Assembly (NCBI GenBank): GCA_947629335.1
Contig: CANRDI010000003.1
Coordinates: 1-64,000 of the forward strand
DNA length: 64,000 nt
Origin: an uncultured Clostridia bacterium
Lineage (GTDB): Bacteria > Bacillota > Clostridia > Oscillospirales > Ruminococcaceae
Direction: 5' to 3'
The notes below the pieces were generated by a model. The model searched no databases, was not told where the DNA came from, and worked only from the letters and a program-made list of their open reading frames with translations. Below are positions 18,528-26,889 of the stretch, piece after piece; position 1 is the first letter of the stretch; every line of letters starts with the position of its first letter. The translations under genes were made by a program, and so were the position numbers.

Positions 18528-19959
18528 CTTTCTTTTCCTTTTTTTTGTTTAAGATAAGCTTTATCGCCTGGATACAGGTCTTAAAGTTTATTGCCGCAAT
18601 CACAATAAAAATGACGGAATTTATAACGTTCTGCAAAAGTCCGTATTCAAGAAACATTATCGAAAGCGCCATTCCCGTAAGAAGCGCTATGTTTACCGTT
18701 ACCTTTACCCAGTATATCGTCATATAAAGCAGCTTTTTCGTGTCGATAACACGGTAGATAAAAACCAAAAGATAGCTTGCGAGCGTCGCCACAGCCGCTC
18801 CCGATATGCCCATAACGGGTATCAGCAAAAGGTTCAGCACAATATTTGCTCCCGCGCCGATAGCCGAAGATATAAGCGCATGGGTAGTTTTTCTCGACGC
18901 CTCGTAAATGCTCGAAAGAAAGTTGTTAAAGCACTGAAATATGACCGCTCCGAGAAGTATCGGCACATAAAAATATGCCGGCGCAAACGCTTCTGTTCCG
19001 AAAAACGGCATTATCACAGGTCTTAAAATAAGCATTATCCCCGCGCACGCAATAAATACCACCGTCTGCATCATACTGAAAATGTTCGAGTAAAAATTCG
19101 ACACAGTGCGCGAGTTCCTTTCGGTAATAGCCGACATATGCCAAGCCTGAGCGAAAATCCCGACTATGACCGCCGCAAGGTTCGGGAATTTATAGGCAAA
19201 TCCGTAAATTCCGTTTGCGTCGCTTCCGATAAATGAAGTCACCATAAAGCCGTCCGACATATTGATTATCCACCACATTATTGTCGTCGGCATAAGCGGT
19301 ATGCTGTATCTCATCATTGAGATATAAAGCTGTTTGTCGTTTCTGAGCGGTCTGTACTGTTTGTAAAGGCGCGCGGTTATGTTTAAAAATACTATCGACG
19401 CGAGATTGCTGAGTACTACCGACCATATATATCCGTTTATCCCCAGACCGAAGATGCCGAGAAGAACGAGATTGAAGATTATCATTGAAACGGTCGTTAT
19501 AATTCCGTCTATCGCAAAAAGTTTTACGGAAATTCTTGCTCTCACATAAATTCCGCAGACCTCTTTCAGCGCGCCCGCTAAAACGTAGATGAAAAGCATC
19601 CACTCATAGCCTTTAAGCATCGGTATAAGTCCCACGAGCGGCACAAACGCCGCAAATACCACGCACCCGCAGACCGCGACGTTTATTCCGATAGAAAAGA
19701 CCATTTTGCCGTTATTATTTCTTTCGAGTGCAAAACGCAGAACGCCCTCCGCAATGGACAGCGAAAAAACCGATATAAGAAGCGAACCCGCGTTTATGAT
19801 ATTCGTCATATCGCCATAGCCCGCAGTTCCGAGCATACTTGTGTAGAATTTCAGCATTACATACACAAGTAGCTTTGAGCTGAACTGACCTATGCCTAAA
19901 ATGACGATATTTCCCGCTAAGGTTCGGTATCTGTTCTGTGAATTAGGCTTTACACTCAT
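18502..19959 (-). CDS. Polysaccharide/lipid-linked oligosaccharide flippase (MATE/MOP superfamily)
   Basis: 485 residues with about twelve to fourteen hydrophobic helices, starting with the family-typical RTLAGNIVILGIGQFSSKLLVYVML segment. The N-terminal motif, SLSIAEGVLRFALERN and the VYVRARISV-like loops match Wzx-like polysaccharide biosynthesis proteins. Such proteins move lipid-linked sugars across the cytoplasmic membrane. A lysine-rich tail KKKEKKDE ends the protein. No glycosyltransferases are nearby, so the cargo is unknown. Its placement among RNA-modification genes is likely just operon packing. Confidence 0.88.
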   Translation of the reverse strand: MSVKPNSQNRYRTLAGNIVILGIGQFSSKLLVYVMLKFYTSMLGTAGYGDMTNIINAGSLLISVFSLSIAEGVLRFALERNNNGKMVFSIGINVAVCGCVVFAAFVPLVGLIPMLKGYEWMLFIYVLAGALKEVCGIYVRARISVKLFAIDGIITTVSMIIFNLVLLGIFGLGINGYIWSVVLSNLASIVFLNITARLYKQYRPLRNDKQLYISMMRYSIPLMPTTIMWWIINMSDGFMVTSFIGSDANGIYGFAYKFPNLAAVIVGIFAQAWHMSAITERNSRTVSNFYSNIFSMMQTVVFIACAGIMLILRPVIMPFFGTEAFAPAYFYVPILLGAVIFQCFNNFLSSIYEASRKTTHALISSAIGAGANIVLNLLLIPVMGISGAAVATLASYLLVFIYRVIDTKKLLYMTIYWVKVTVNIALLTGMALSIMFLEYGLLQNVINSVIFIVIAAINFKTCIQAIKLILNKKKEKKDETVSRNS

Positions 19960-20035
19960 TCTGATGTTATTCCCCGATCAAAGTTTACAGGCTGTCGATA
20001 AAGCCTGAGTTTTGACTTTTATAGCAAGTAGTAGT

Positions 20036-20494
20036 TTATCGTCTGCGCAGATCCTGAAAAAAATCCGAAAGTATCTTCCCGCATTTTTCTTCGAGTACTC
20101 TGCTTTTTACTCGCGGAATATGCGTGAATTTTTCGTCAAAAAGCGCCGTTACAGACGCCAGAGCGCCGTTTTTTTCGTCGAACGCTCCGTAAACTACCCG
20201 CTTTATGTCTGCATTTATAGCCGCCCCCGCGCACATAGGACACGGTTCGAGCGTTACATAAAGCGTGCAGTCCGAAAGCCTTCTGCTTTTAAGATGTTTC
20301 GCGGCGCGCTCTATCGCAAGTATCTCCGCGTGAGCGGTAGGGGAGATAAGTTTTTCGCGCTCGTTAAAAGCCTCTGCGATTATCTCGCCGTCTTTGTCAA
20401 CGACAATTGCTCCCACGGGAATTTCCCCCATTTCGGCAGCTTTTCCCGCAAGCGCAAGAGCCTTTTCCATATATTCCTCGTCAGTAAATGTCAT
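20036..20494 (-). CDS. tadA: tRNA-specific adenosine deaminase TadA
   Basis: 152 residues from the ATG at 20494, which overlaps the stop of the upstream gene (ATGA). It converts A34 to inosine in tRNA-Arg. The zinc and catalytic motifs are complete: TAHAEILAI with the proton-shuttling Glu, and LEPCPMCAGA with the two Cys ligands. The EIPVGAIVVDKDG start segment is typical. The longer ORF start at 20560 lies inside the previous gene and was rejected. Confidence 0.96.
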   Translation of the reverse strand: MTFTDEEYMEKALALAGKAAEMGEIPVGAIVVDKDGEIIAEAFNEREKLISPTAHAEILAIERAAKHLKSRRLSDCTLYVTLEPCPMCAGAAINADIKRVVYGAFDEKNGALASVTALFDEKFTHIPRVKSRVLEEKCGKILSDFFQDLRRR

Positions 20495-23442
20495 AACCGC
20501 TTTATAAACGGAACTGCGACGGTAACGACAGCGCTTATCACGCCGTACAGCAGTATCCACAGACCGTTGAACATACTGTACTGTTTAAACAGCATAAATA
20601 TCACCGCGAGCAGTATTCCCAGCGCCACAGTACAAATTTGTACTATTGAGCCTATATTGATCTTTGCGCGGAGTTTTTTTGCTGCGGAAATGCCTTCTGC
20701 AAACGACGAGAACGTTCCGCCGAGAGAAAGACCCGCGTTTCCGCTCGAAATAAACTTTGTACATTCGTTAAAGTTGTCGTGGCTTTCAAAAGGAATGACC
20801 TTTACAAGATCTTCGGGTATATCAAATATATTTGCTATGGAAGAGCCGGTGATGATACCGTCAACAGTTTTTACTATTATAGTTACATCTTCCGAAACAA
20901 GTCTTTGTACTTCGGCTTTTATCTTTTGGTCGGCAGTTACCGAAACGAAAAACAAAAGGCATACTTCTCCGCCTACGGCAAGATAAATAACATTGTCATT
21001 CTTCGGGTTTGCGGCGGTCTCTTTTTTGATGCTCGGAACGGAGATTTCATGCGCCATCATATGCTCGCGTGTTCCTAAAAGTACTCTGCGTCTGTCTATC
21101 CAGCCCATAACGCCGAGGTTGTTTTCATAGACTGTTCCGTTTACAGGCTTTAAAAGCTCAGGTTTATAGTCGAGCATATTGAAAAGTGCGTCGGAGAGTA
21201 TGCTTCCCGAAGCATATGCAAGGCTTGCGCCGAGAATGATAGCCTCGTCGATATTTACTTTTCCGTCGCCGCGGTTTGAGGGCTTGTCATAGCCGCAGAT
21301 GTTGTCTATAACGACGTTTGACGGAGGAAAGAGCGCCGAAGCCTCTGCGAGAACGGAGTTTGTGTCGCTGAAATTTTCTACGGCTTCATAGCCCAAGATC
21401 GCAAATTTTTCTTTTCTGCCTTTTATTGAGGCGAGCAAAAGCGGTATCGTCACAGTCATTGAACAGGACATCGCCGCCCCCAGACAGCAAACCGCCGAAA
21501 ACACGGTAAATGCCCATGAGAGATTGTTCTGCCAGAAAGAAGCGTCGCCGTTTGTAAAAAATGCAATTACTGCCGCAATGACAGCCGTTATAAGCGTCGC
21601 CACAGCGGTCTTGCCCGAAATCCTGTCGGACGCGTCCTCACAGTATGTCGAGATGATAAAATCTTTAAGCATCTCGGTCTTTCTCATAGCCGCCGTTACA
21701 GGAACGCCTGAAACAGAGCCTTTTGAGAGCTGTTCGGCGCTTCCCTTATCGCAGATATCGGCGAAATATTTTGCCCCGTCAGCCGAAACAAACGCAAAAT
21801 TTCTTTGAGCGGTCTTTACTGCAATAAACTTTGAAAGGGTATTGAAGCACAAAAGCGCGAGCGAGACCACAAGATAAACGTGTGATTTGGCGTGCTGGAT
21901 ATATTCAATTCTCAAGAGATAGGGAATTATCGACACTATCGCCGCTATATGCGCGACAGCACACAGCGTATCTCCGTCGGGACGCAGCCTGAAAAGTCTC
22001 GAAAAGCCGTTTGAAATAACAGAAGAACAGCTTCCGAACGACAGAACTCCGATCGTCAGCATACAGTAAAGATAGTTTTCCGAATAAGTTTGTATATTTA
22101 TGATAGTTCCGAGAGGACCTAAATTTTGAGCCCCTGAGGTTATCAGAATACCTATGATAAGCGTTACTAAAAACAGAACGCCCGTAATTATCAAGCGCCA
22201 GAAAAGTCCCTTTGCAGAGCGGCTTAGGCGTTCGCGTATAACGTTTTCATCGTCGAGGTCGATAGTTTCTTCTTCCTCTTCTTGCTGTTGTTTTGTATCG
22301 TCGTCATAGCTCGTTTCGGATCTGAATTCATCTTCTTCTTCGCTCGGATTTTCGAGGATAAAGTTTGCGATCCTGCGTTTGCGTTTCTGCGCAAGCTCGT
22401 TCGCTGTACGGATCTTTTCGAGTTCTTCGTCCTCGTCTGTCTGTTCCGATATTAAGTTTATTTTTTCCGAGCCTGTTTCGCCGGTGGGGTATTCCATATT
22501 TTCGGGAGTTTTTATGGTATACGACTTTTGCTCGTTTTCGGTGGCAATTTTCTTTTCAAGCGCGTCGGTTATAGAATTTCCGATATGAAGCTCGCTCATT
22601 TGTCTTCCTGCCGGAGCAGGCGTATCTGCCGCGCTGTCTTTTCTGCGCGTAGAGGGCTTATATTCTATAACGTGGTCTTCTTTCCCGATCTTTTTGAAAT
22701 CATTTCCCGCAATAGCGAGCGTGTCGGTCGTTTCATCGTCAAGTCTCAGCATATCCGCAACCTTTTCACGCTTTGCCGCAGGGTTCAGAAGATCGAGCAT
22801 TTCGTCCGGACTTTGCGCTTCGCTGTCGGCTTTCAGAAGGGCTTGGTTTATTTCGTTGATACGCTGTTGTTTGCGCATCTGCATTGTTTCTGTCGTAACG
22901 AGATCGCCGCGCGTATGGAAAATAATATCGTCGTTTTCCCCCGCAACATCGGGTTTTGTAAACGGTTTTACAAACTCGCTTTCCGAAGTATCGCCGTTTT
23001 GAGAAAAAGCGTTATTTTTTTCCGTTTCGCCGTTCATGACCAGAGTATTTGTATCGAAAGTAAGTTTTTGATTATAGCCGTTCGGAACAAATTTAAGCTC
23101 GTCGTCAAAAAGACGTTTTCTCCTTTCCGACTCTATGGCTTCCGAAATTTTCTCGCTGCGGCGAAGATCTGTCTCGCTTTCGGTAAGCTGTCTGGCGGAA
23201 ACGTTATCCCGCTTGTCGGAATACTGGTTTATAAGCTGTGTAACGCTTAGATCGGGCTTTTGTTTTCCCGCTTTGGTTTTCTTTTTCTGAGAGCCGGCGT
23301 GAAGAAGTTTGTCGAGATCGTTTTGATTGATTATATCGGTAACGCTCCCGTTATATTGATCGTTCATTTCTTCCTCGTCTTCTGTACGAAGATCGTCAAC
23401 TTCTTTTAAAATGTTTTCAATATCGTAGTTCTTGCTTGACAT
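20491..23442 (-). CDS. P-type-ATPase-like membrane pseudoenzyme
   Basis: 983 residues, not a family I can name. Residues 1-410 are polar and probably disordered, with repeated short motifs SVTDIINQ and SVTQLINQ and an acidic run EEEEET near 390. From about 415 there are eight hydrophobic segments in a P-type order: four up to about 545, two at about 613-677, and two at about 937-983. Between the sixth and seventh lies a region with the layout of P1-type pumps: GYEAVENFSDTNSVLAEASALF where the phosphorylation motif DKTGT would be, an N-domain-like DRRRVLLGTREHMMAHEISV, and a P-domain-like VIYLAVGGEVCLLFFVS. DKTGT, TGES, TGD and GDGxND motifs are all missing. The ATG at 23442 has AAGGAGAAG upstream. 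It sits between rlmB and tadA. Confidence 0.65.
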   Translation of the reverse strand: MSSKNYDIENILKEVDDLRTEDEEEMNDQYNGSVTDIINQNDLDKLLHAGSQKKKTKAGKQKPDLSVTQLINQYSDKRDNVSARQLTESETDLRRSEKISEAIESERRKRLFDDELKFVPNGYNQKLTFDTNTLVMNGETEKNNAFSQNGDTSESEFVKPFTKPDVAGENDDIIFHTRGDLVTTETMQMRKQQRINEINQALLKADSEAQSPDEMLDLLNPAAKREKVADMLRLDDETTDTLAIAGNDFKKIGKEDHVIEYKPSTRRKDSAADTPAPAGRQMSELHIGNSITDALEKKIATENEQKSYTIKTPENMEYPTGETGSEKINLISEQTDEDEELEKIRTANELAQKRKRRIANFILENPSEEEDEFRSETSYDDDTKQQQEEEEETIDLDDENVIRERLSRSAKGLFWRLIITGVLFLVTLIIGILITSGAQNLGPLGTIINIQTYSENYLYCMLTIGVLSFGSCSSVISNGFSRLFRLRPDGDTLCAVAHIAAIVSIIPYLLRIEYIQHAKSHVYLVVSLALLCFNTLSKFIAVKTAQRNFAFVSADGAKYFADICDKGSAEQLSKGSVSGVPVTAAMRKTEMLKDFIISTYCEDASDRISGKTAVATLITAVIAAVIAFFTNGDASFWQNNLSWAFTVFSAVCCLGAAMSCSMTVTIPLLLASIKGRKEKFAILGYEAVENFSDTNSVLAEASALFPPSNVVIDNICGYDKPSNRGDGKVNIDEAIILGASLAYASGSILSDALFNMLDYKPELLKPVNGTVYENNLGVMGWIDRRRVLLGTREHMMAHEISVPSIKKETAANPKNDNVIYLAVGGEVCLLFFVSVTADQKIKAEVQRLVSEDVTIIVKTVDGIITGSSIANIFDIPEDLVKVIPFESHDNFNECTKFISSGNAGLSLGGTFSSFAEGISAAKKLRAKINIGSIVQICTVALGILLAVIFMLFKQYSMFNGLWILLYGVISAVVTVAVPFIKRL

Positions 23443-23462
23443 AAAATGCACTTCTCCTTGAA

Positions 23463-24197
23463 TTATTTCCTGTATTTAATTATTTCGTACATCAGAATTC
23501 CCGCTGAAACTGAGGCGTTCAGCGAATTTACCTTTCCGTTCATGGGCAGCGAAACTATAACGTCGCAGTTTTCTCTTACGAGCCTTGAAAGTCCGAACCC
23601 TTCCGACCCGACAACTATCGCCGCTCCGCCCGAAAAATCGACTTTATCATATGGTTCGCCGTCGGCTTCCATTCCATAGACCCAGATGTTGTTTTTCTTG
23701 AGAGTTTTTATCGTGTCCACGAGATTTGATACTCTTGCGACCTTTATCCATGCCGCGGCTCCCGCAGATGTTTTATAAACGGTAGAATTAAGTCCCGCCG
23801 AGCGCCTTTTCGGGATTATAACGCCGTCTGCACCCGCCGCTTCGGCTGTTCGGATAATAGCGCCGAGGTTATGAGGGTCGGCTATTTCGTCGGCAATTAT
23901 GATAAAAGGCGGTTTTCCTCTTTTTTCCGAAACGCCGAGAATGTCCGAAAGCTGAGCATATTCTGCTGCGCAAAGCTCTGCGCATACGCCGCCATGTTTT
24001 TGCGTTTTTGCAAGAGAGGCAATTTTTTCCGCGCTCACGGTTTTGACGACCGCGCCGCGTTCTTTTGCGAGAGCCGAAATGCTTTCGATTTTGATATCCT
24101 TTTGAATGAATATTGTATCTATTTCTTTATCCGAGCGAAGAGCTTCAATAACGGCGTTCCGTCCGAAAATTATCTGTCTTTCCGTATTATTTTCCAT
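23463..24197 (-). CDS. rlmB: 23S rRNA 2'-O-methyltransferase, TrmH/RlmB family
   Basis: 244 residues. An N-terminal L30e-like domain starts at IIFGRNAVIEALRS. The SpoU methyltransferase domain follows, with motif 1 DEIADPHNLGAIIRTAEAAG, motif 2 IVVGSEGFGLS and motif 3 LPMNGKVNSLNASVSAGI forming the SAM-binding knot. RlmB methylates G2251; this family also includes other 2'-O-methyltransferases, so the exact site is inferred. The ATG at 24197 has GAGGA upstream; the track start at 24233 adds an unconvincing hydrophobic tail. It heads the minus-strand cluster, 20 bases before the P-type-like gene. Confidence 0.9.
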   Translation of the reverse strand: MENNTERQIIFGRNAVIEALRSDKEIDTIFIQKDIKIESISALAKERGAVVKTVSAEKIASLAKTQKHGGVCAELCAAEYAQLSDILGVSEKRGKPPFIIIADEIADPHNLGAIIRTAEAAGADGVIIPKRRSAGLNSTVYKTSAGAAAWIKVARVSNLVDTIKTLKKNNIWVYGMEADGEPYDKVDFSGGAAIVVGSEGFGLSRLVRENCDVIVSLPMNGKVNSLNASVSAGILMYEIIKYRK

Positions 24198-24320
24198 TTT
24201 TTTCCTCAATATAATTAAGATATAACAATACATTATTTATTATATCACAAATTAAAATATTTTTCAATAACAAAATCTCGGCAAACTGATAAAATTTCGT
24301 AAAAAATAATGTCATAACCG

Positions 24321-24349
24321 TTGCAATTTATACAAAAATATGGTACAAT
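24321..24349 (+). promoter_or_regulatory. Promoter of the palindromic element upstream of comM
   Basis: TTGCAA at 24321-24326, 17-bp spacer, TACAAT at 24344-24349 with a TG two bases before the box (extended -10). The palindrome AATAATTGC, AGA, GCAATTATT begins inside the -10 box, so start-site DNA is palindromic. Confidence 0.7.
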
Positions 24350-24475
24350 AATTGCAGAGCAATTATTATAGATTTAAATGCCTTGCGCATACGCAAAATT
24401 TTTTTCAAAATTTTGCTCCGCGCATATCGGCAAATTATATCATAAATTCTTGCGAATTTATGATATAATAAAAAA
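24347..24475 (+). repeat. Palindromic promoter element, single divergent copy (comM leader)
   Basis: It shares its plan with the 106-bp units at 46191-46627: palindrome with AGA centre (24347-24367), TAGATTTAAATGCC, an inner hairpin, ATCGGCAAA, then the stem TTATATCATAAATTC-TTGC-GAATTTATGATATAA. The inner hairpin here is GCAAAATTTT/AAAATTTTGC instead of the sequence in the array, and each stem is perfect although its sequence differs. It probably forms the 5' leader of comM. Confidence 0.75.
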
Positions 24476-24631
24476 ATGGAAAGCAATTTTCAGACTGCCG
24501 ATATGACCGCGCGTATGGTGAAAGAAGGCTGTCGGCAGCCTTCAAAAATATAACACAAAAACACTGTCAGCGCCGCTTTTTTCGCTTTTGATGAAAGGTC
24601 TGATCATTTGTTTGAAGATGAGAGGTAAATT

Positions 24632-26158
24632 ATGTTCAGCAAGATAAACAGCGTAGGTCTTTTCGGTCTTAACGCTTTTCCGGTCACGGTAGAAGCGAGC
24701 ATTTCCATGGGACAGCCTGTTTTTGACATTGTGGGGCTTCCCGATATAGCTGTACAGGAAAGCAAGGCAAGAATACGCGCTGTTCTCGGACAACTCGGTC
24801 TAAAGCTGCTGAATGGGAGAGTTACGGTAAATTTAGCTCCCGCGAGCGTAAAAAAGATAGGTTCTATGTTTGATTTGCCGATAATGATTGCACTTATGAA
24901 ACTTGGCAGAGTGATAGACTGTGATCTTGAAGATTCGGCGTTTATTGGTGAGATGTCGCTTGACGGGAGAATTGCGCATATAAACGGCGCTCTCAGTATG
25001 ACTTTGACCGCCGCACAAAACGGCATAAAGCGCCTTTTTCTCCCTAAAGCAAACGCAAAAGAGGCTTCTGCGGCGGACGGTATCGAGGTCTACGGGATTG
25101 AACACATAACCGAGATCATCGACTTTTTCTGCGGCAGCAAAACGCTTACGCCCGAACCGCGATACATTCCGACAGCGGAAAAACTTGTATATCGTGAGGA
25201 TTTTGCAGATGTAATGGGGCAAAGTGCCGCGAAAAAAGCTATAGAGGTTGCAGCCGCGGGTTCTCATAACATTCTTATGCTCGGACCGCCCGGTTCGGGA
25301 AAGTCGATGCTCGCAAAGCGCATACCCTCGATACTTCCGAGAATAACCTTTGAAGAGAGCATTGAAACGACGCAGATACATTCCATAGCCGGCATTATAA
25401 ATCCCAAAGACCCTCTTGTGACAACTCGTCCTTTTCGTCCCGTAAGCCATACGATAAGCGGCGCAGGACTTATCGGAGGAGGAACTGTTCCGCGTCCCGG
25501 CGAAATATCTCTCGCACATAACGGGGTTTTATTCTTGGACGAGCTTCCGGAATTTGACCGAAGAACACTTGAAACTTTAAGACAGCCTCTTGAAAACAGC
25601 GAGATCGTCATTTCACGCGCGAGCGGTTCTGTAAGATATCCGTGCGACGTTATGCTTGTGGCGGCGATGAACCCTTGTCCGTGCGGAAATTTCGGCAATC
25701 CGAAAAAGAAATGCACCTGTTCGGAAAAAGCGGTCACGATGTACTTAAACAAAATTTCACAGCCTGTTCTTGACAGAATTGACATTCAGATAGAGATAAA
25801 ACCCGTAGAGTATGATGAACTTTCAAACCGCCGCGCACAAGAGACCTCGGCGCAGATTGCCGAAAGGGTACAGCGCGCCCGCGATATACAGGCGGAGCGC
25901 TTTAAAGGAACGGGTATAAAATCCAACAGCCGCATAACTTCCGATATTATTGCCGAGGTGTGTCGGCTTACACCTGACGCGGACGAGATGATGAAAGCGG
26001 CGTTTGATAAGCTCGGTCTTTCGGCACGCGCCTACGACCGAATTTTAAAGGTCGCAAGAACATGCGCCGATCTTATTGGAGAAAAAGATATAGACAGATC
26101 AAGTATTTCTCAGGCAATAAGTTTCAGAAGTTTGGACAGGAAGTACTGGAACAGGTAA
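24632..26158 (+). CDS. comM: YifB/ComM-family Mg-chelatase-like AAA+ ATPase
   Basis: 508 residues, the usual size. The N-terminal S5-like domain starts at KINSVGLFGLNAFPVTVEA. The AAA+ Mg-chelatase core has Walker A GPPGSGKSMLAKRIPSIL, the FLDELPEF Walker B block, and the AMNPCPCGNF zinc-like motif. The C-terminal domain ends with SYSQAISFRSLDR-like residues. ComM is a hexameric helicase that promotes branch migration during natural transformation; in non-competent bacteria the role is unsettled. GAGAGG precedes the ATG. It is driven by the unusual palindromic promoter about 290 bases upstream. It stands alone here; dprA and topA, its frequent neighbours, are absent. Confidence 0.94.
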   Translation: MFSKINSVGLFGLNAFPVTVEASISMGQPVFDIVGLPDIAVQESKARIRAVLGQLGLKLLNGRVTVNLAPASVKKIGSMFDLPIMIALMKLGRVIDCDLEDSAFIGEMSLDGRIAHINGALSMTLTAAQNGIKRLFLPKANAKEASAADGIEVYGIEHITEIIDFFCGSKTLTPEPRYIPTAEKLVYREDFADVMGQSAAKKAIEVAAAGSHNILMLGPPGSGKSMLAKRIPSILPRITFEESIETTQIHSIAGIINPKDPLVTTRPFRPVSHTISGAGLIGGGTVPRPGEISLAHNGVLFLDELPEFDRRTLETLRQPLENSEIVISRASGSVRYPCDVMLVAAMNPCPCGNFGNPKKKCTCSEKAVTMYLNKISQPVLDRIDIQIEIKPVEYDELSNRRAQETSAQIAERVQRARDIQAERFKGTGIKSNSRITSDIIAEVCRLTPDADEMMKAAFDKLGLSARAYDRILKVARTCADLIGEKDIDRSSISQAISFRSLDRKYWNR

Positions 26159-26348
26159 TAATATTCTGCTGAACTAAGAATTTTTATTCAGTATAAAAAA
26201 CTGTCGATAATTGACAGTGTATGCTGTTTCGGCGCATCGGGTCAGCAGACGAACATATTTTTGCACTTGGCGGCAATGGTTTTTTCAAACAGCTAAAAGT
26301 GCGGAGACCAAAAGAAAATTGCCGAATAAAAAATTATTGCAGATAGGG

Positions 26349-26850
26349 GTCGCGCCGCGAGAGCCGTTCCTCGCTCCGCTTTCACTTCGTTCAAGCGGGA
26401 ACTCGTCACGGCGTGCCTTTTTCAGCAGAGCTGAAAAAGGCACAGCAGGTGAACAGAAAAAAATCATACAGAAATGGTTGCGCCGCGAAAGCCGTTCCTC
26501 GCCCCGCTTTCACTTCGTTCAAGCGGGAACTTGTCACGGCGTGCCTTTTTCAGCAGAGCTGAAAAAGGCACAGCAGGCGAACAGAAAAAATCATACAGAA
26601 ATGGTCGCGCCGCGAAAGCCGTTCCTCGCCCCGCTTTCACTTCGTTCAAGCGGGAACTCGTCACGGCGTGCCTTTTTCAGCAGAGCTGAAAAAGGCACAG
26701 CAGGCGAACAGAAAAAATTATACAGAAAGTGTCGCGCCGCTAAAGCCGTTCCTCGCCCCGCTTTCACTTCGTTCAAGCGGGAGCTCGTCACGGTGTGCCT
26801 TTTTCAGCAGAGCTGAAAAAGGCACAGCAGGCGAACAGAAAAATTTATAT
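26349..26850. repeat. Four tandem copies of a 127-bp repeat before malQ
   Basis: Units begin at about 26349, 26477, 26604 and 26731 (spacings 128, 127, 127). Each contains the stem CCCGCTT/AAGCGGG and a 14-bp perfect hairpin GTGCCTTTTTCAGC, loop AGA, followed by AACAGAAAAA. Copies differ at few positions. The related single module is present twice at 37236-37540. ORFs at 26211-26924 are repeat translations. The rest of 26159-26348 shows a half copy of the short inverted repeat (GACAGTGTATGCTG at about 26213) and nothing else. Confidence 0.92.
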
Positions 26851-26889
26851 TGAAAAAAATAAATTATAAACATTTTAAGGGGTGCTTTT

